DNA of 64,000 bases. Source: Blastocystis sp. Blastoise. Lineage: Eukaryota > Sar > Bigyra > Opalinata > Blastocystidae. Position 1 is the first letter of the stretch; each line of letters begins with the position of its first letter. The notes beneath the pieces are model-generated. The model worked only from the letters and a program-made list of their open reading frames with translations, ran no database searches and had not been told where the DNA came from. Location of the stretch: the NCBI GenBank assembly GCA_039096225.1, contig JBBPEB010000033.1, positions 1,053,001 through 1,117,000 on the forward strand. Direction: 5' to 3'. The position numbers and the translations under genes are program-made. Below, piece by piece: positions 26,515 through 40,769 of this stretch.

Positions 26515-29500
26515 CCATATCTACATGCGAATTTCTTTAATTTCGGTATTTCACCTGATAATACTAAATCTAATACATCAAATAATAATGTATCATTGTA
26601 AAAATCTAAATATAAAAAATATTTATATAATGTTATAATAATACTAAAAAAACTTACATATATCAAAATATCTTAAATTTGGGATTTGTTGTTGTTTAAT
26701 ACATTTAATAAATGTTTTGATTTCATTTTCAGATATTGATTCATCTTTATATATATATATAGATATATAGATAATAATCAGTAATAAAATATACCAAATT
26801 GATTACTAACAATAGTTTCTACAGATAAATTAACAGTATTCTTTATTTGTTGAATAGATTCGTTAGGATAGAAATAGAAAATACGATAATCACCAACGGT
26901 CTCTAGGAGAAGAATTCAAATAATAATAAAAAACTATTAAATAAATATATATACCATCCAAAAATATAGTACTTAATGATGGGAAATTATTACTATTATA
27001 TGAAGATAAAGTATCTATGAAATTATTGAAACATTCACTTGATTTTACATCTATATATAATTATATGATATAAAAATATATATTCAGAAAATATATATTA
27101 ATAGTAATCAGAACATTCATTATCAAGTAATCTTAACATTTTAGCATATATATGATTGATTAATCAGTATTTTATATAATCAATTTATATAAAACATGTA
27201 AATATATCAGAAGAATTATATTCATAAAGAATATTTTTGATAAATATTTAACTATATATATAAATACATATTGAAAAACGTTTCAATTTAGCGAAGTTAT
27301 TCTTAGTATATGATTCTAAAAACGCATTAATTGGTATATCATTCATTTCTAAATAATAATTATATAGTTATTTCTTGAAACTATTAAATATAATGAACAT
27401 AATAAAAAGCATAATAATAATAACTAGTATATACCAAAACTTAATATAATTGCATTTTGGAAACCTCCACTTTGAATTAATTTCATTATCATGGTATCAT
27501 AACCATATCCTAACAAGAATGAATCATAATTATATTATTATTTATTATAATAATAATTAAAAAACAATTGATGTTCATAAATTTAATACTGACTAAATAT
27601 AATATACCTTTTAAAGTAATAAACGAAGCTTTACTAACTATTTTTATAAGGATATTTTGGAAAATAGAGAAATATTCTGGTTCAGGATTCTTTTTAAGCT
27701 CAGGTACTATAAAAATAGATAAATTTATAGATAGATATAATTCTAGTATATACAATCAATAGTTAAATATTCTATGCTACTAAATGTGTTATCGTTAATT
27801 AGAGTATCAATTCTTTTTAATTCATTTATACATATTTTACTATAAACTATATATATAATATAATACTAATAATAATACATGTATATATAATCATACATGA
27901 AAGACAACAGTCTGCTAGCTTTTGTAATATACTACTATTAAATAGATGTTTAAAAGCATCTTGAATATCAAGTAATTCGTGAGTTTCATCATCACTACTA
28001 TCTTCATCACTATTATCACTTTCTTCATCACTATTATTATCATCATCACTATTATTATCATCATCACTATTATTATCATTTTCATCATCTTTATTATCTT
28101 TATCATCATCATTACTTTCATTATTATCATTACTTTCATCATTATCATTAATACTTTCAACATTACTATTATTATCATTATTATCATCATCACCACTATA
28201 ATTATCATTACTGTTATCATTTTCAACACTATTACCCTCATCATCATCACCACTATAATCATCATTACTGTTATCATTTTCAACACTATTACCCTCATCA
28301 TCATCACCACTATAATCATCATTATTATCACTATTATCATCATCACCACTATAATTATCATCAATATTATCATTTTCATAATCACTACTTTCTTCATCAT
28401 TATCACTCTCATCATCATTTTGATAATAATAATAATAACATTTTAAATCTCGATAATCATAGCCAATATAATAATCTATAAATTATATAATATAATTATA
28501 TGAATTCATACTAACAAAGTTCATTTTGAATGAATCAACTTTAACATTTCTATTTTCAAATTCTTCCAATAAATCATCAAATAATGGCTCATACTTCTCC
28601 ATATTACAAAGATCTATTAAAAACAAAATTTAAGAATAAGTAAATAATTATAAAAATCAAATAATAAAATATACTACTTAGATTAAATGTATATGTAAAA
28701 AGTCCTTTTTCAAGAATTTCTTTCTTATGAGGAAATAAATCAATAACAGTAGCTATATATACATGAAAATAAATTTATAAATATAATTAATTTACAATTA
28801 ATTAGAAACAAAAAAACCAAGTATATATATACAGCTTGAAAAAATATGGATTGAGTGATTATAAGCTAAATCACCTAAATAGATAGCATTCTTTTTCTTA
28901 TTATACCACGCCATATCTACATTTATTGTATTAATTAATGATAAAATTTGTTCAGGAATTTTTTGTTTGAAAATATTGCTACCTATGATATATATAATAT
29001 ATTTAACAAGAATATAATATATATACCATATTTATAAGTAATAATATGTAATTTTGGGAAGCATTCCTTCTTAATTAATGATAATGTGAAAGTTTCTATA
29101 TATACATAATAAACAATATAGACAAATATTTAAATATATAGCAAATGCTATATATATACCATCATTAAGAAAAAGTTCTGTAACATTAGGAAACACATGA
29201 GTTGTCATTAAATTTAAAAATTCATCATTATTAAATAATTTATTAAATTTCATAACTATATAAATAGATCATTAAAAATAATAAAAAAATCTTATATACT
29301 CCAGTTTGAAGCCAGTGAGGTGAGAGAATCAAAATAACCATCTTCAAAGGCTTTCATAAAAATAATAGCAATTTTTTTGTCGATATAAAAAATTTTATCT
29401 ATATATTGAATATCAAATAATTATAAATATTTTCTTTTTTATAAATTTATTTATTTACCTGATTGAATATCTAACTTCGAAAAATGAAAACTAGATGGAA

Positions 29501-30091
29501 AATGTAATAATTGAGCTAAACCAATTTCTGTATTAATTTTGGAACTATACCTATACAAATATATTTAAAATAAAAGTGTTTAACATATATAATTATAATA
29601 TAAATACGAGAATACCGAGAGTGTCATGTCATCTGTAAATATAATTTTAAGACAGATATATATATATATATATATATTTAATAATAATATATATATATAT
29701 AAATGTTAAGTATATATAAATATAAAAAAATACTACCATAATTAATAGCTACACTATCTTTAAGTGAATAATAGATATCTTGACTGATTTTAACTTGTGT
29801 ATAATCATCTGAATATACAGCTGGTTCAGAAACAGCTTCATAGAGTTTAGGTAATTTATTTTCAGATTTTCTATCAGAATAAGAATCTTTTATATCCCAA
29901 TCAACATTAGTATTTTCTATATCAAAAGAATTATTCTTATTATATTCATCCATCTCTAACTCAGTATAATAATCAAATTTCTCATCATCATCTATTCTTT
30001 TACCATTATTTTCACAAAAATTGGTATATTCATGTATATATTCATCAGTATTTGGATTTAATAATGTATCACCTTTCAAATAGTTTGTAAC

Positions 30092-30140
<49 letters not shown>

Positions 30141-30369
30141 ATAAATTTTTAACTGTGAAACTAAGGGGAATATATCTTGAATGCAAGATGGATAAATATA
30201 TTCTGATGGCATATTTGGTGCATATTGATCTATATATATAATCATTATTTATTGTATACTAATTATATATTTACATGTAATTTCAATATAAGTAATATTC
30301 ATCATTTTAAAAAGAAGAGAATAACGTAATAATTCATCTTTTCGTTGAGGAGTCATTAAGCCTATATAT

Positions 30370-30454
<85 letters not shown>

Positions 30455-30941
30455 TACCATTTAAATAAATATTCTGGTTGTTAGGATCAAATAGTATTTC
30501 ATAACTAGTCGAATAACATTTTGTACAATCAATATAATCATTTTCTTTAAAATAATCATAGAATAATCTTTTAATATGCGCTAATAAAATATTTTGTTCT
30601 ATGTTATCAGTTATGCATGAGTATTCAACAAGCGTTTTATATATATCAACACCATCATTTAAACTTAATGAATCAATATCCATGTTTTCTTCCATTAAAA
30701 ATTGAATCATATTTTCAATACTCAATGAAGGCATATCTACAAAAAAGCTACCATCTTCATACTTTTCAGAGTGCTGGATAATATCATGAAATGGTGATTT
30801 AGGATACTTCTCAATAAAATCTCTTGGAATCCATAATTGTTTCTCATCTTGAAAAGTAAATAAGTCTAAAAAATAGAATAACACATTTAATCACATTCAA
30901 ATACATTTCTCTTGAGTTGGCTCGGCTAAAACTTCTGACAT
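26350..30941 (-). CDS. BTB/T1-like plus LRR-like protein, gene D
   Basis: Exon 1 (30941-30905, MSEVLAEPTQEK) joins exon 2 at 30865 through a 39-base phase-1 intron. Exon 2 reads LFTFQDEKQLWIPRDFIEK, then FVDMPSLSIENMIQFLMEE and DIYKTLVEYS. LRR-like exons follow, for example LLNPNTDEYIHEYTNF (about 30050), LMTTHVFPNVTELFLND (about 29200) and, near the end, units with GEIPKLKKFACRYG (about 26550). The acidic island lies at 27990-28430. The last exon ends with HVFYDLTNNRNYDDF and TAA at 26352-26350. It is the closest paralogue of gene B in layout and sequence. Introns checked are phase 1. Membrane segments and catalytic motifs are absent, which suggests an intracellular adaptor or scaffold; this is inference. 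Confidence 0.7.
27990..28430 (-). repeat. Acidic Asp/Asn/Ser island of gene D with a tandem duplication
   Basis: The exon encodes long Asp/Asn/Ser-rich sequence with occasional Tyr-Ser-Gly. A block of about 57 bases encoding DDYSGDDDEGNSVENDNSN occurs twice in tandem (about 28200-28310), with a third diverged copy next to it, a clear trace of recent expansion. Confidence 0.85.
30382..30454 (-). repeat. (TAA)n microsatellite in an intron of gene D
   Basis: About 24 uninterrupted TAA units lie between two exons of gene D. They are framed by a GTAATT-type donor side near 30457 and TATATAG near 30362 on the coding strand. Confidence 0.85.
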
Positions 30942-32811
30942 GACTTGCTAAACTATATAAACAAGCAACAATGAGACGATGAAATGTGTAAAAAATGATA
31001 TTTTTGTGGATATATAACGAATACATGCTTTAAACTTACTTTATTAAACTAAATTAATAAAATATTTTAATTATTTATGAATAACAAAAATAAAAAAATA
31101 TGAAACATAAGAGAGTTTCATTTCCATATATATAGAAATCTATTAAAAAAAACTATTCAAATACTAGAATTCTATTATTGCATTTTCCCACGATTAAATG
31201 TAAGTTATATGAATCATGGTTATATAGTCAAAATAACTTGAAAAAGCTAAATAATTGAAATAAAAGATTTTTTACAAAAAAAAAATAAAATGGTTATTTC
31301 TTTGGTTTCTAGTCATATAATGAATTATTAGTATTGCTTTTGTTATAAACTACTTGTTGAGACAATTGTGAGGATAAACAAATAACTCTAAGGAGATAAT
31401 TTGTGCATAATAATCTGATATGCTGAATTGTTATCATGAAAACGTGTTGAAAATGGTTTAATTGTATGTAAAATAATGTGAAGATAATCGTATAGACATA
31501 TATATTTAGAAAATAAGAATATCAAGGAAAGAATTGTTGATAAATTTCACAAAATTGGAATTTGAGCATGCTACACAGATAGGTAAGATTACGAAGTCAC
31601 ATATTAAATAATTATAATTGAATTTAATGGTATTTAGAAATGAATATCTTCTTTATAACAGAATAAATGCTTCTCAAATCATATCTTTCATTATAATCTT
31701 TATTTTTACTGAAATAAAATTAATAAAGTGTCAATTAATGAAATTAATAATATTTATTTGATAATTTTGTAATAACTTACTATATATTTATATATCTATA
31801 TAATATTTAATAACCATTTATATATTATTTACCCTGTATAATCTTATACTCTTTTAACATCTCTAATATGTATAAGAATAAACAAAAACGTAATAATTTA
31901 GTCAACTCTTCATTATGTCTTCAAGTCATATAAAAAATAGGTAAATAGAATTCTTAAAAATAGTATATTTTTATACACAAAATTATTATTATTAGATATG
32001 AGAAAACATAGCAAAAAATATATCGTTATAAGGAGAATACTTAGAAATTATCATCCTATTCATAATTAATAATGAACGACTATGAAATATATTATCAGCT
32101 ATATATAAATCGCAATAATATTATTTTAAAATGTTAGATAAATAATTCTTTTTTGTTGAAAAATGAATTATATCTATGATATTACTTATATAATAATCAA
32201 AATATATTATTATAATAAGATATATTTGTCTTTTCAATATATATATTATTATTTAAAAACTATATATTTATTTATTATTAAAGTATCAGTTTATTATATA
32301 AAAGTATTAAAATATATAAAATAAATAGTTTTCTTTTTCCTTTATGATTACAATGTTAAAAATTATGGATATATCAGAATTATTATTCTTTAACATTATT
32401 CACAGCATTTCATACACAATTCTTTTACCAATATATTCATAGAAAATATTGAATACAACTAAATTTAACATGATCACTTATTTAATTTCTGAAAGTAAAA
32501 CGAAATCAACATATTCATGTTTTACAAATCATCCCTAGTATTTTTTGTATCTTATTAATAGTTGAAACTGAATTCAAGTTGAAATTGTCATCAATTTATG
32601 ATATTACAAAGCATAAGAAAATGAGAATCCTAAAAGCATTTCACTCCCTCCACACACTCAATAAGCTTTTACACTGAGATAGCAGTTATTCATATAAAAA
32701 ACTAAGACCAAAAATTTATAGTTTTTTACAATTTTCTTTTAAATAACAAAAATTTTTATATTTTCTTTTGTTATACAACTGTTTAAAGTTTGCTTATTTG
32801 TGCTATAGAGA
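30942..32811. other. Divergent intergenic between gene D and the PA200-like gene
   Basis: Almost 1.9 kb of AT-rich sequence separates divergent genes. I see no exon, tRNA or repeat of note. Promoters of both genes are expected at its two ends. The stretch at 32630-32680 is slightly richer in C and G than its surroundings. Confidence 0.5.
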
Positions 32812-33510
32812 ATGGAGAACGAAGACTTTGTCTATCTGAACCAGTATATGAATAGTTTTATGATTTTTAAATCAATTGTGTAGTCCATCTGTTCTTCATT
32901 TGTTACCGGAACAGCAACAATTATTTATCAAGAATGAATCTAAGGATATTGGTATTAAAATAATTGATCAATTTGTTGATATTCTTCATTCTAAAAAACG
33001 TAATGGTGATGAATTTGATAATATTGCGAATCTGTTGGTATATATTTTTTATATTTATTACATCTATTTTTATCTTCTTTACTAATCATCTTTTATTCAA
33101 CGTTTTTCTTTTTTAGAAGGAATTTTTGAAAAATGAACTCTACGAGAGAGATATAAACGCTTTTTCTAAATTAGTGAACGCTCTTGTTGAAGTGATCTTC
33201 TCATCTAAGTTCTCGTATGAATATCTTTTTTTAATCTTATTTAATATATATTTATAGAAATCAAATGATAAGTGTATCTTTTGATATCTTAGACTCTTTA
33301 CAAGTTTATTATGGTCCAGAACTTGATGTATATATATATTAATATTATATATATATATATCTTATACCTATCGCTATTCTTTTTGTAGATTCATTTGAAT
33401 CTAAAAGAAATATTGAATTTTTATATACATATAAATAATTATGATATAAATAATAGTACTGTTTCTTATGGTAAAGAACAATATTTGAATGTGAATCGAA
33501 TGCAACATGT

Positions 33511-33541
<31 letters not shown>

Positions 33542-36500
33542 ATTATTATTATTTATTTTAGTTTACTCGTTACATTAAAAATGAAACATTTGATGCTATT
33601 GTTCCTGAATTAATCACGATTATTGAAGACTCTACAACAGAGAATAAACTATTCCCCGCGATTCTTTTTATTGCTAGTTTTTTGCCAGATCATTATTGGC
33701 CTCAAAAATTATTTGAATTGTATATATGTATAGGTTATATAATAATAAAATTGAAGTTTTTTTTATAAATAGTATTATTTAATAAATTATTATTATATAT
33801 AGGATTTTAAATAAATTTTATAATCATCAATATATATTTATTCGATGTGTATATATGGAAGTATTATCTGACATAATAGATACATATATAATTAAAGATC
33901 CTTATATATCTCCTCTCTCTTCTCTTCCTAAAGATACACTTCAAGAGAGTTTTCCTATGTATATGTATATAGAGGATATATATTCATGCTTACAAGAAGT
34001 ATTATTTGAAGATTCACAAAAATATCCTAATAATATTTGGAATATAAATGAGGAAGACAAATCAATCGAGCTTTATAGTGTATATAAATAATATATATAT
34101 ATATACATATAGGGTTATATTTCTTCTATATGTGAATTAATCTATATACAATCACCTGATGACCCTTATTATGGATATAATCGTTTTATTGTATTTATAT
34201 ATATAGAAACTATATTATACATAGCAAATAACATATATATATAGGAATTTATAAATTTCATGATTCCTATGTCATTAAAAAAAGGAGATGAAAAGAATAT
34301 TCAATTAATATACATATTATTTACTCTATATAATTATCTTGTTCAACACGAAATATTAAATACTGAGAATTTTATTAACAATCATTTATCTAAAGAACAA
34401 CATAATGTAATTGTTCATCTATTCATAGACACTTGGATGACTGTATATATATATATATTTAATATTATTTATAAGACAAAAATAATAAAAATATCTATAA
34501 TTAAATAATTATTTATTTATAGATGTTTTATAATCAACCAGAATTACCTGATTTAGCTTATACTTCTATTTCAGGTTTAACTTCTCTCGATCCTCTATAT
34601 ATATGTAATCAATTCTTTTCTGTTTATAATACTGTGATGAATCAAGAAAAGAAAGATGATAAAATAGTATTTATTTATATATATATTCTTATGGTTTTCT
34701 ATAACAAGTATATATAACATTAATATTATATGTATATAGATTATTGGATTACTTACACTTTTCGGTGATATTTGTAGTTATCTATTCCCTGTTATATCTT
34801 TAAGAACACAGCTTTATCCATTTACTTTATCTTTAATAAATTATATAGATATTAATAATCTTGAAATTTCAGCTCCTGTATTAACTATTATATATAATAT
34901 TTTTACTCTGTGTCCTGAACTACCTGGTATATATTTATATTTATACTATTATACTATATATGTATATAGACAGAACTTGTATATTTGTATCTCTTGATGA
35001 ACGAAAAGAATGGATTATGTCTGTATATATAATATATCATAGTATTCTATTATTATATATATATAGTGTCTCAAACAGATTTGTCGTTTTTACCTTCGAG
35101 GAATGACCTCTAATATATTAAAATTATCTATATTATTTCAACGTCTAATTACGTTTTTAACAAAAACAGAAATTAATGTTATATCTAAATATATTTTTGA
35201 GTATATATTATATATATATTACTAAGCAATTAATTTATAAATTTTTTTGATTCTATAACTCATATTATTAAACTTTTCTTACATAAATATAAAAAATATT
35301 ATTTATATAGTGATATTGACACGATTTCTGAGATAAAAACAGTTGATGATTTTAAAGTATCCGAAGTATTCTTCAAATATTTATATTCTGTCTATCCTGA
35401 AGTTTATATTCATTATATTAAAGAGAAGATAGAAGCAGTAGATATTCTTTTTAAAGATATAAATCCATTAGTTATTTCTTCAAATCAAATTCATAAACTT
35501 ATTAAGAAATATACTAATAATATTAATACGTTGTTTACAGCAGTATTCTTCTTTCATCAGTATATATTTATTATTTAATATGTATTATTTAATATGTATA
35601 TTATTTAATATGTATTATATATATATTATTCTATATATATATTATTCTATATGTAGAATAGATCTTCCAGATTCTCTAATAGATTCTCTTCTTCATATAT
35701 TTCTATGTATATTATCAAGTGGTTATGAGGATTATATTTTTTATATCTTTACATATATTGATAAATTTATATATAAATTAATACCAGAAATTCAATTAAA
35801 TAACTATAATTATGAATATCCCAAGGAAATGACATTATATTCAACTACTGATGATAAAGAGAAAGAAGAAGCTATTCATAAAGCAGCTACATATACTTTT
35901 AATCCTACTAATCATAATGTATATATATATAATCATGATTATATTAACTTTAATAATAATTATTATTACATTTTCCTCTATTCATATATATATAGTTTAC
36001 TTATGATTCTATTTCAGAGTCTACGATTTATACAATAAAGAGAATGATTCAATTATTTTATGTGGATATATATACATCCATTCTTTCAGATATTAATAAT
36101 AATTGTACATAAATATATTAATATTATTATAATCCATTTATTTATATTTTATATATATAGCTACAAATATAATGGATTGGAAACAAAAAACGAATATCAT
36201 GTCATCAGTATATATATATAAATAAATTTTCTTCTTTTTCTTTGTATATGTTTCTATTATATATATATATATAGATAAGTTTCATTCTCCCAATTATATT
36301 CCCTGTGAATAGTATTTATAATAAATATATATCTAAAGAAATCAGTCAACTCCGAGATATCTTTTTTAATGAAAAACATGTATATATATATCATATATAT
36401 ATATATGTATTGCTTTATATAGATTATATATAATCAGTTATTTTTATATAAATTCTATATATAGCCAATTGAAGTATGTTCTATTATAATAGATTATATT

Positions 36501-39500
36501 CAAGGAAAAACAATTAATGCAAAAATGACTGAATCTGTTGGTTTTATTCTGTATATATAGTTCATAAAGCATTATATACTTATTATATATAATTTATTAT
36601 AATTTTTTCTTTATTAAACATCACATATATATAGTAAACCTTATTTACAAGAGAATAAATTTGAAGTTACTATGCAGTCAACAACTAAATATACTAATCT
36701 TGAACAAATGAAGAATATATATCTAGCGTATCATAAAAATCTTAAAGAAGCAGCTGTTTTTGGAGGAAAATATGAATATATAGTTTATATATATAATAAA
36801 ACTATTGATATTGAATCATTTATGAATGCTCTTAATAGAAATTGTAGTATAAATGAAAAGTATGTTTATTTATCATCCTTCAATTATTTACGATTATATT
36901 TATTATTCTATTATTCAAAATAATAGTATAATTTTAATTTATATAGAATCCCTCAATATAATATTCCATCTTTAATGAATAATATCCTTCATCTTCCTAT
37001 AACAACAGAATTAGGATCACCAATACCTACTTTAGAAACTATAAATATATTAATTAGTCTTTGCTATAAATCAGGGTGTGTTCCTTTTTATGTATATATA
37101 TATTATTAGTTTTATTTTAGATTATTTCGAATTATTATATATTCAATATATATTCATTATTATTTTCAATATAATTAATAAAACTAATTACTATTAATAA
37201 CTATTAACAATATAGATTATTCAAAATATGTTTTGTGATGTTTTGAAAGAAATTAACTCGTATTCACTTTTAAAGAATTATATGTATATATTTATATTTA
37301 TTTTTTTTTACTTATTATTTATATATATAGTCAAAATATGTCATCTATAAATTTAACTACTTTTTATACTGTTACTCCTGCTCTTCTTCAATTTATGGCG
37401 AATCCATTTGAGAATATAAAGAAACAAAGTATATTCAGCTTTATTACCGGTGATAAAGAAAAAATAAATGAATCTATTCAACAAACACAACAATATATTA
37501 TCAATAATATGTATATAGAATATATATATATTTAATATATATTTATTAATACTATTTCTAAATATTTGAATAATAATATTATTATATAGATTATTCCTTT
37601 TCTTATTATTATTATATATAGTGAAGTATTGTTTTCATCTTCAACAGTAAATGATTCAAATATAATTGAGTTTTATAATTTTATGTCTTCTCTTTGGGAG
37701 AAAGTACCTACATTGACACAAAAACTATTTGTATATTAATATATACTCATTATTTTTAAATTGATATTCACTCACTAAAACATTATATAACTATATTATT
37801 ATATATTGATTATATTCTATTAATATATATATATAATAGTATATACATCTCTTTGGATATTTATTAAATGTGTCTTCTGTTTCTATTCCTGATTCCCTTA
37901 TAAATCCTCTTTGTTCTCTCCTTTTCTCTCTTATGAATAAAAAACACCAAGTAGCATCATCTCTCTCAATTATTATTCTTCTTGTTATTCATAGTAAAAG
38001 AAATAACTTTTGCATCACTTATATAGAATTCTTAGAACAAAATCAATGTATTCAATTGTTTTTTAATGTAAGTTATATATTGATTAAAATACATATATAT
38101 GAATATAAATATATTTTTATTATTACATGTATTTAGTTATTATAACATTTTGTTGAATATATAGTTATTGAATATATATAGTCTTTATATCAATCCTTTA
38201 TTTTGGATGACTCTTCTTTAACACCAGATTTAATCTCATTATCTGGAATTAAAATATTACCTGAATGTACAGTACTACATCCTTTCTATATGATGGATGA
38301 AAACATTATGCCTAGAATGCCTCAAATGAACTATATTGCTCTACTTTTTGTATATATATATATTATTAATTATTATTTTGCTTAAATGCATGTAAATAGT
38401 ATTTTCAATTATTTATATTGAAAATATGCTTATTTTATAAGTTACTTTTTTCTTTCACTATATAATATATACTATTATTTTACATACCACACAATTTTTA
38501 TTATTATCTTTGAAATACAATTACTCTTTATATATATAGGATGCTATGAAAACTCATAATGATTTATTACTACCTTATATAATCAATGAGATTTGTGAGA
38601 AAATGATTTTATGTGGTATATAAAAATAGATATATATTTATAATTATATTATTTCATAGATGATGATCACACAAGAATTTATTTTTATGTTTATGTATTA
38701 TATTATTCTTGTATAACGTCCATTATGTCTCTTTCTTCTTCTTCTCCTTTCTATGAAAACACACAAGAAATGTCTTTATCTTTAAATGTTTCATCTGAAA
38801 TCAATTGTGAAGCTTTTATAACGATATTCACATTCTTAGCGAATATCGATGAAATAGTTTGCTATATAAAGTATATATATATATAAATAATATTTTTATA
38901 TTTGTCTTTTTTTTAATATGTATTTTTATATTTATTTATTGTTGATTCAATAAGAATATATTAATCATTATAATCTATATATAGATATATTTTAGATAAG
39001 ATAATAAAAATAACGAATCCTATTTCTATTACTGTTTTAATGTGTTCAATTAATTATATAGTACGATCTTATTCATGGAAATTAGAAGAGATACAAAAGA
39101 ATTCAATTCTTTCAATAGAAGGACATACTCATGAAGTTCCATTACTTTCAGATATTCAAATGAAACTCAATGAAATTTATACACTTTTCTTTAATACTCT
39201 TGATACTATCGATATTTTTATATTTCCAGTATATATATTGTTATTTGAATATCATTATGTCTCTTTTTTATCTAATCTATTATCTATTGATATATCTTAA
39301 TAGTAAAAAGAAAAACTCTATATAATAATATATATAGCCATTAGTAAGAATAGTAACAGAATGTTGTCTTCATATATATATAAATACAAAAGGAAATAAA
39401 AAATGTATATTTATATTTATATTAATATTTATATATATATATTTATATAGTTGAAGAAAGAATTAACCAATATATGGAAAAAAGTTTTAATGTATTCAGA

Positions 39501-40769
39501 GATAATATAAAAAGTATATATATATAGTTAATTATAGTATATCCTATTAATCTTACTATATATATATATATATATATATAGATCCTCCTGAGAATAAGTA
39601 TATAGCTATGTTTCTTATATATATTCTATAATATATATATAGACCTATATGTATTGCTGAGTTTTCAAATGCTCTAATAGACTTCTATATACATGATGAT
39701 GAAATAATAAGACAATGGTATTTTGAAATGTTCAAAATTTGTGTTGAAACTAGTGTATATATATATATAGCCATATTATTTTAATTATATATTGTTATAA
39801 TTTTCTAAAAGAAATGACGTTTATGAGAATATTCAAGAAACTCAAGAATTTAAATATATTAATAAAAATGTTAAACAATATTTCGATTTTATACTAGTAT
39901 GTAATATAAATTTAATTCTATAAATATAATTAATATAATATATATAGTCTAATATAACAAATTCTGAAATAGATGAGAATTCTTGTTCTTTACTCTTAGC
40001 TTCAATAACACATTTTAGTATTGGTAATTTTACTAGAGAAACAACACAAAATAAATTATTCTATTTAGATAAACTTGAAATACTATTCTTTTCTCCATTT
40101 GAAAATGTATATATCTAGTTATTATTGTATTCTATTTGTGAATTATTTCTTTATTCAATACTTATTTTCATTATATATATATAGATTCGTATCCAAACAA
40201 AATGTTGTTTTAACTTTTTATATAGTTTTATGTCTAATGAGAATTTAACTACTTCAGTTAAGCATTTTTCAGATATATATAATGGAAAGAATCTTACTAA
40301 TGAACAAGTATACATATATTTATAAAGATATATATCAATCTAATAATCATATTATATAGAAATTAATGAAACCAGAAGTACTAAAAGAAGGAGCAGTATA
40401 TATATACTATTACTTATATAAATTGTATATTATTTTATATATATATATAGATCTATGGATTATGTTCTATTCTTGAAAATGAATATATATGTCGACCCTG
40501 TGCTATTGATGCTATTAAAGTTATACTTAATCATATGCCACTTTCAGAGTATATATATATAAATTATTTTATTTCTCCTAAATATCTATAAATAATAGTA
40601 TCTATTATTCATTAATCTTTATAGACAGTGTCAAAAGATTGTGGATACTTCCTTCCAAGAATTATTAAAACAATCGATTAATTATTATATTCCTTTAAAA
40701 ACATATTTTACTGATGAAGAATGGGAGATTATAGCGTCTTCAAATAATAAACTTAATTATTTCTCTTAA
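32812..40769 (+). CDS. PSME4: PA200/Blm10-type proteasome activator (HEAT-repeat)
   Basis: One long, many-exon gene. Exon 1 (32812-32843, MENEDFVYLN) joins exon 2 at 32884 through a 40-base intron; intron phases are mixed, unlike genes A-D. The exons encode Leu/Ile-rich helical sequence throughout, as in HEAT-repeat proteins, and the estimated length is near the 1,850 residues usual for PA200. The assignment rests on the C-terminal region. ENIRIQTKCCFNFLYSFMS (about 40185-40240), EGAIYGLCSILENEY (about 40385-40485), a helical block with LNHMPLSE, and the final FTDEEWEIIASSNNKLNYFS align in order and spacing with the conserved end of PSME4, which has FTDDQL and ends in YYA. PA200/Blm10 caps the 20S core and binds through its C-terminal residues. 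The weak N-terminal match leaves open another HEAT protein, or two fused predictions. Confidence 0.65.

Noticed and set aside
27979-28446. Plus-strand Ile/Thr-rich ORF resembling a membrane protein
   Set aside because: Shadow of the acidic island of gene D.
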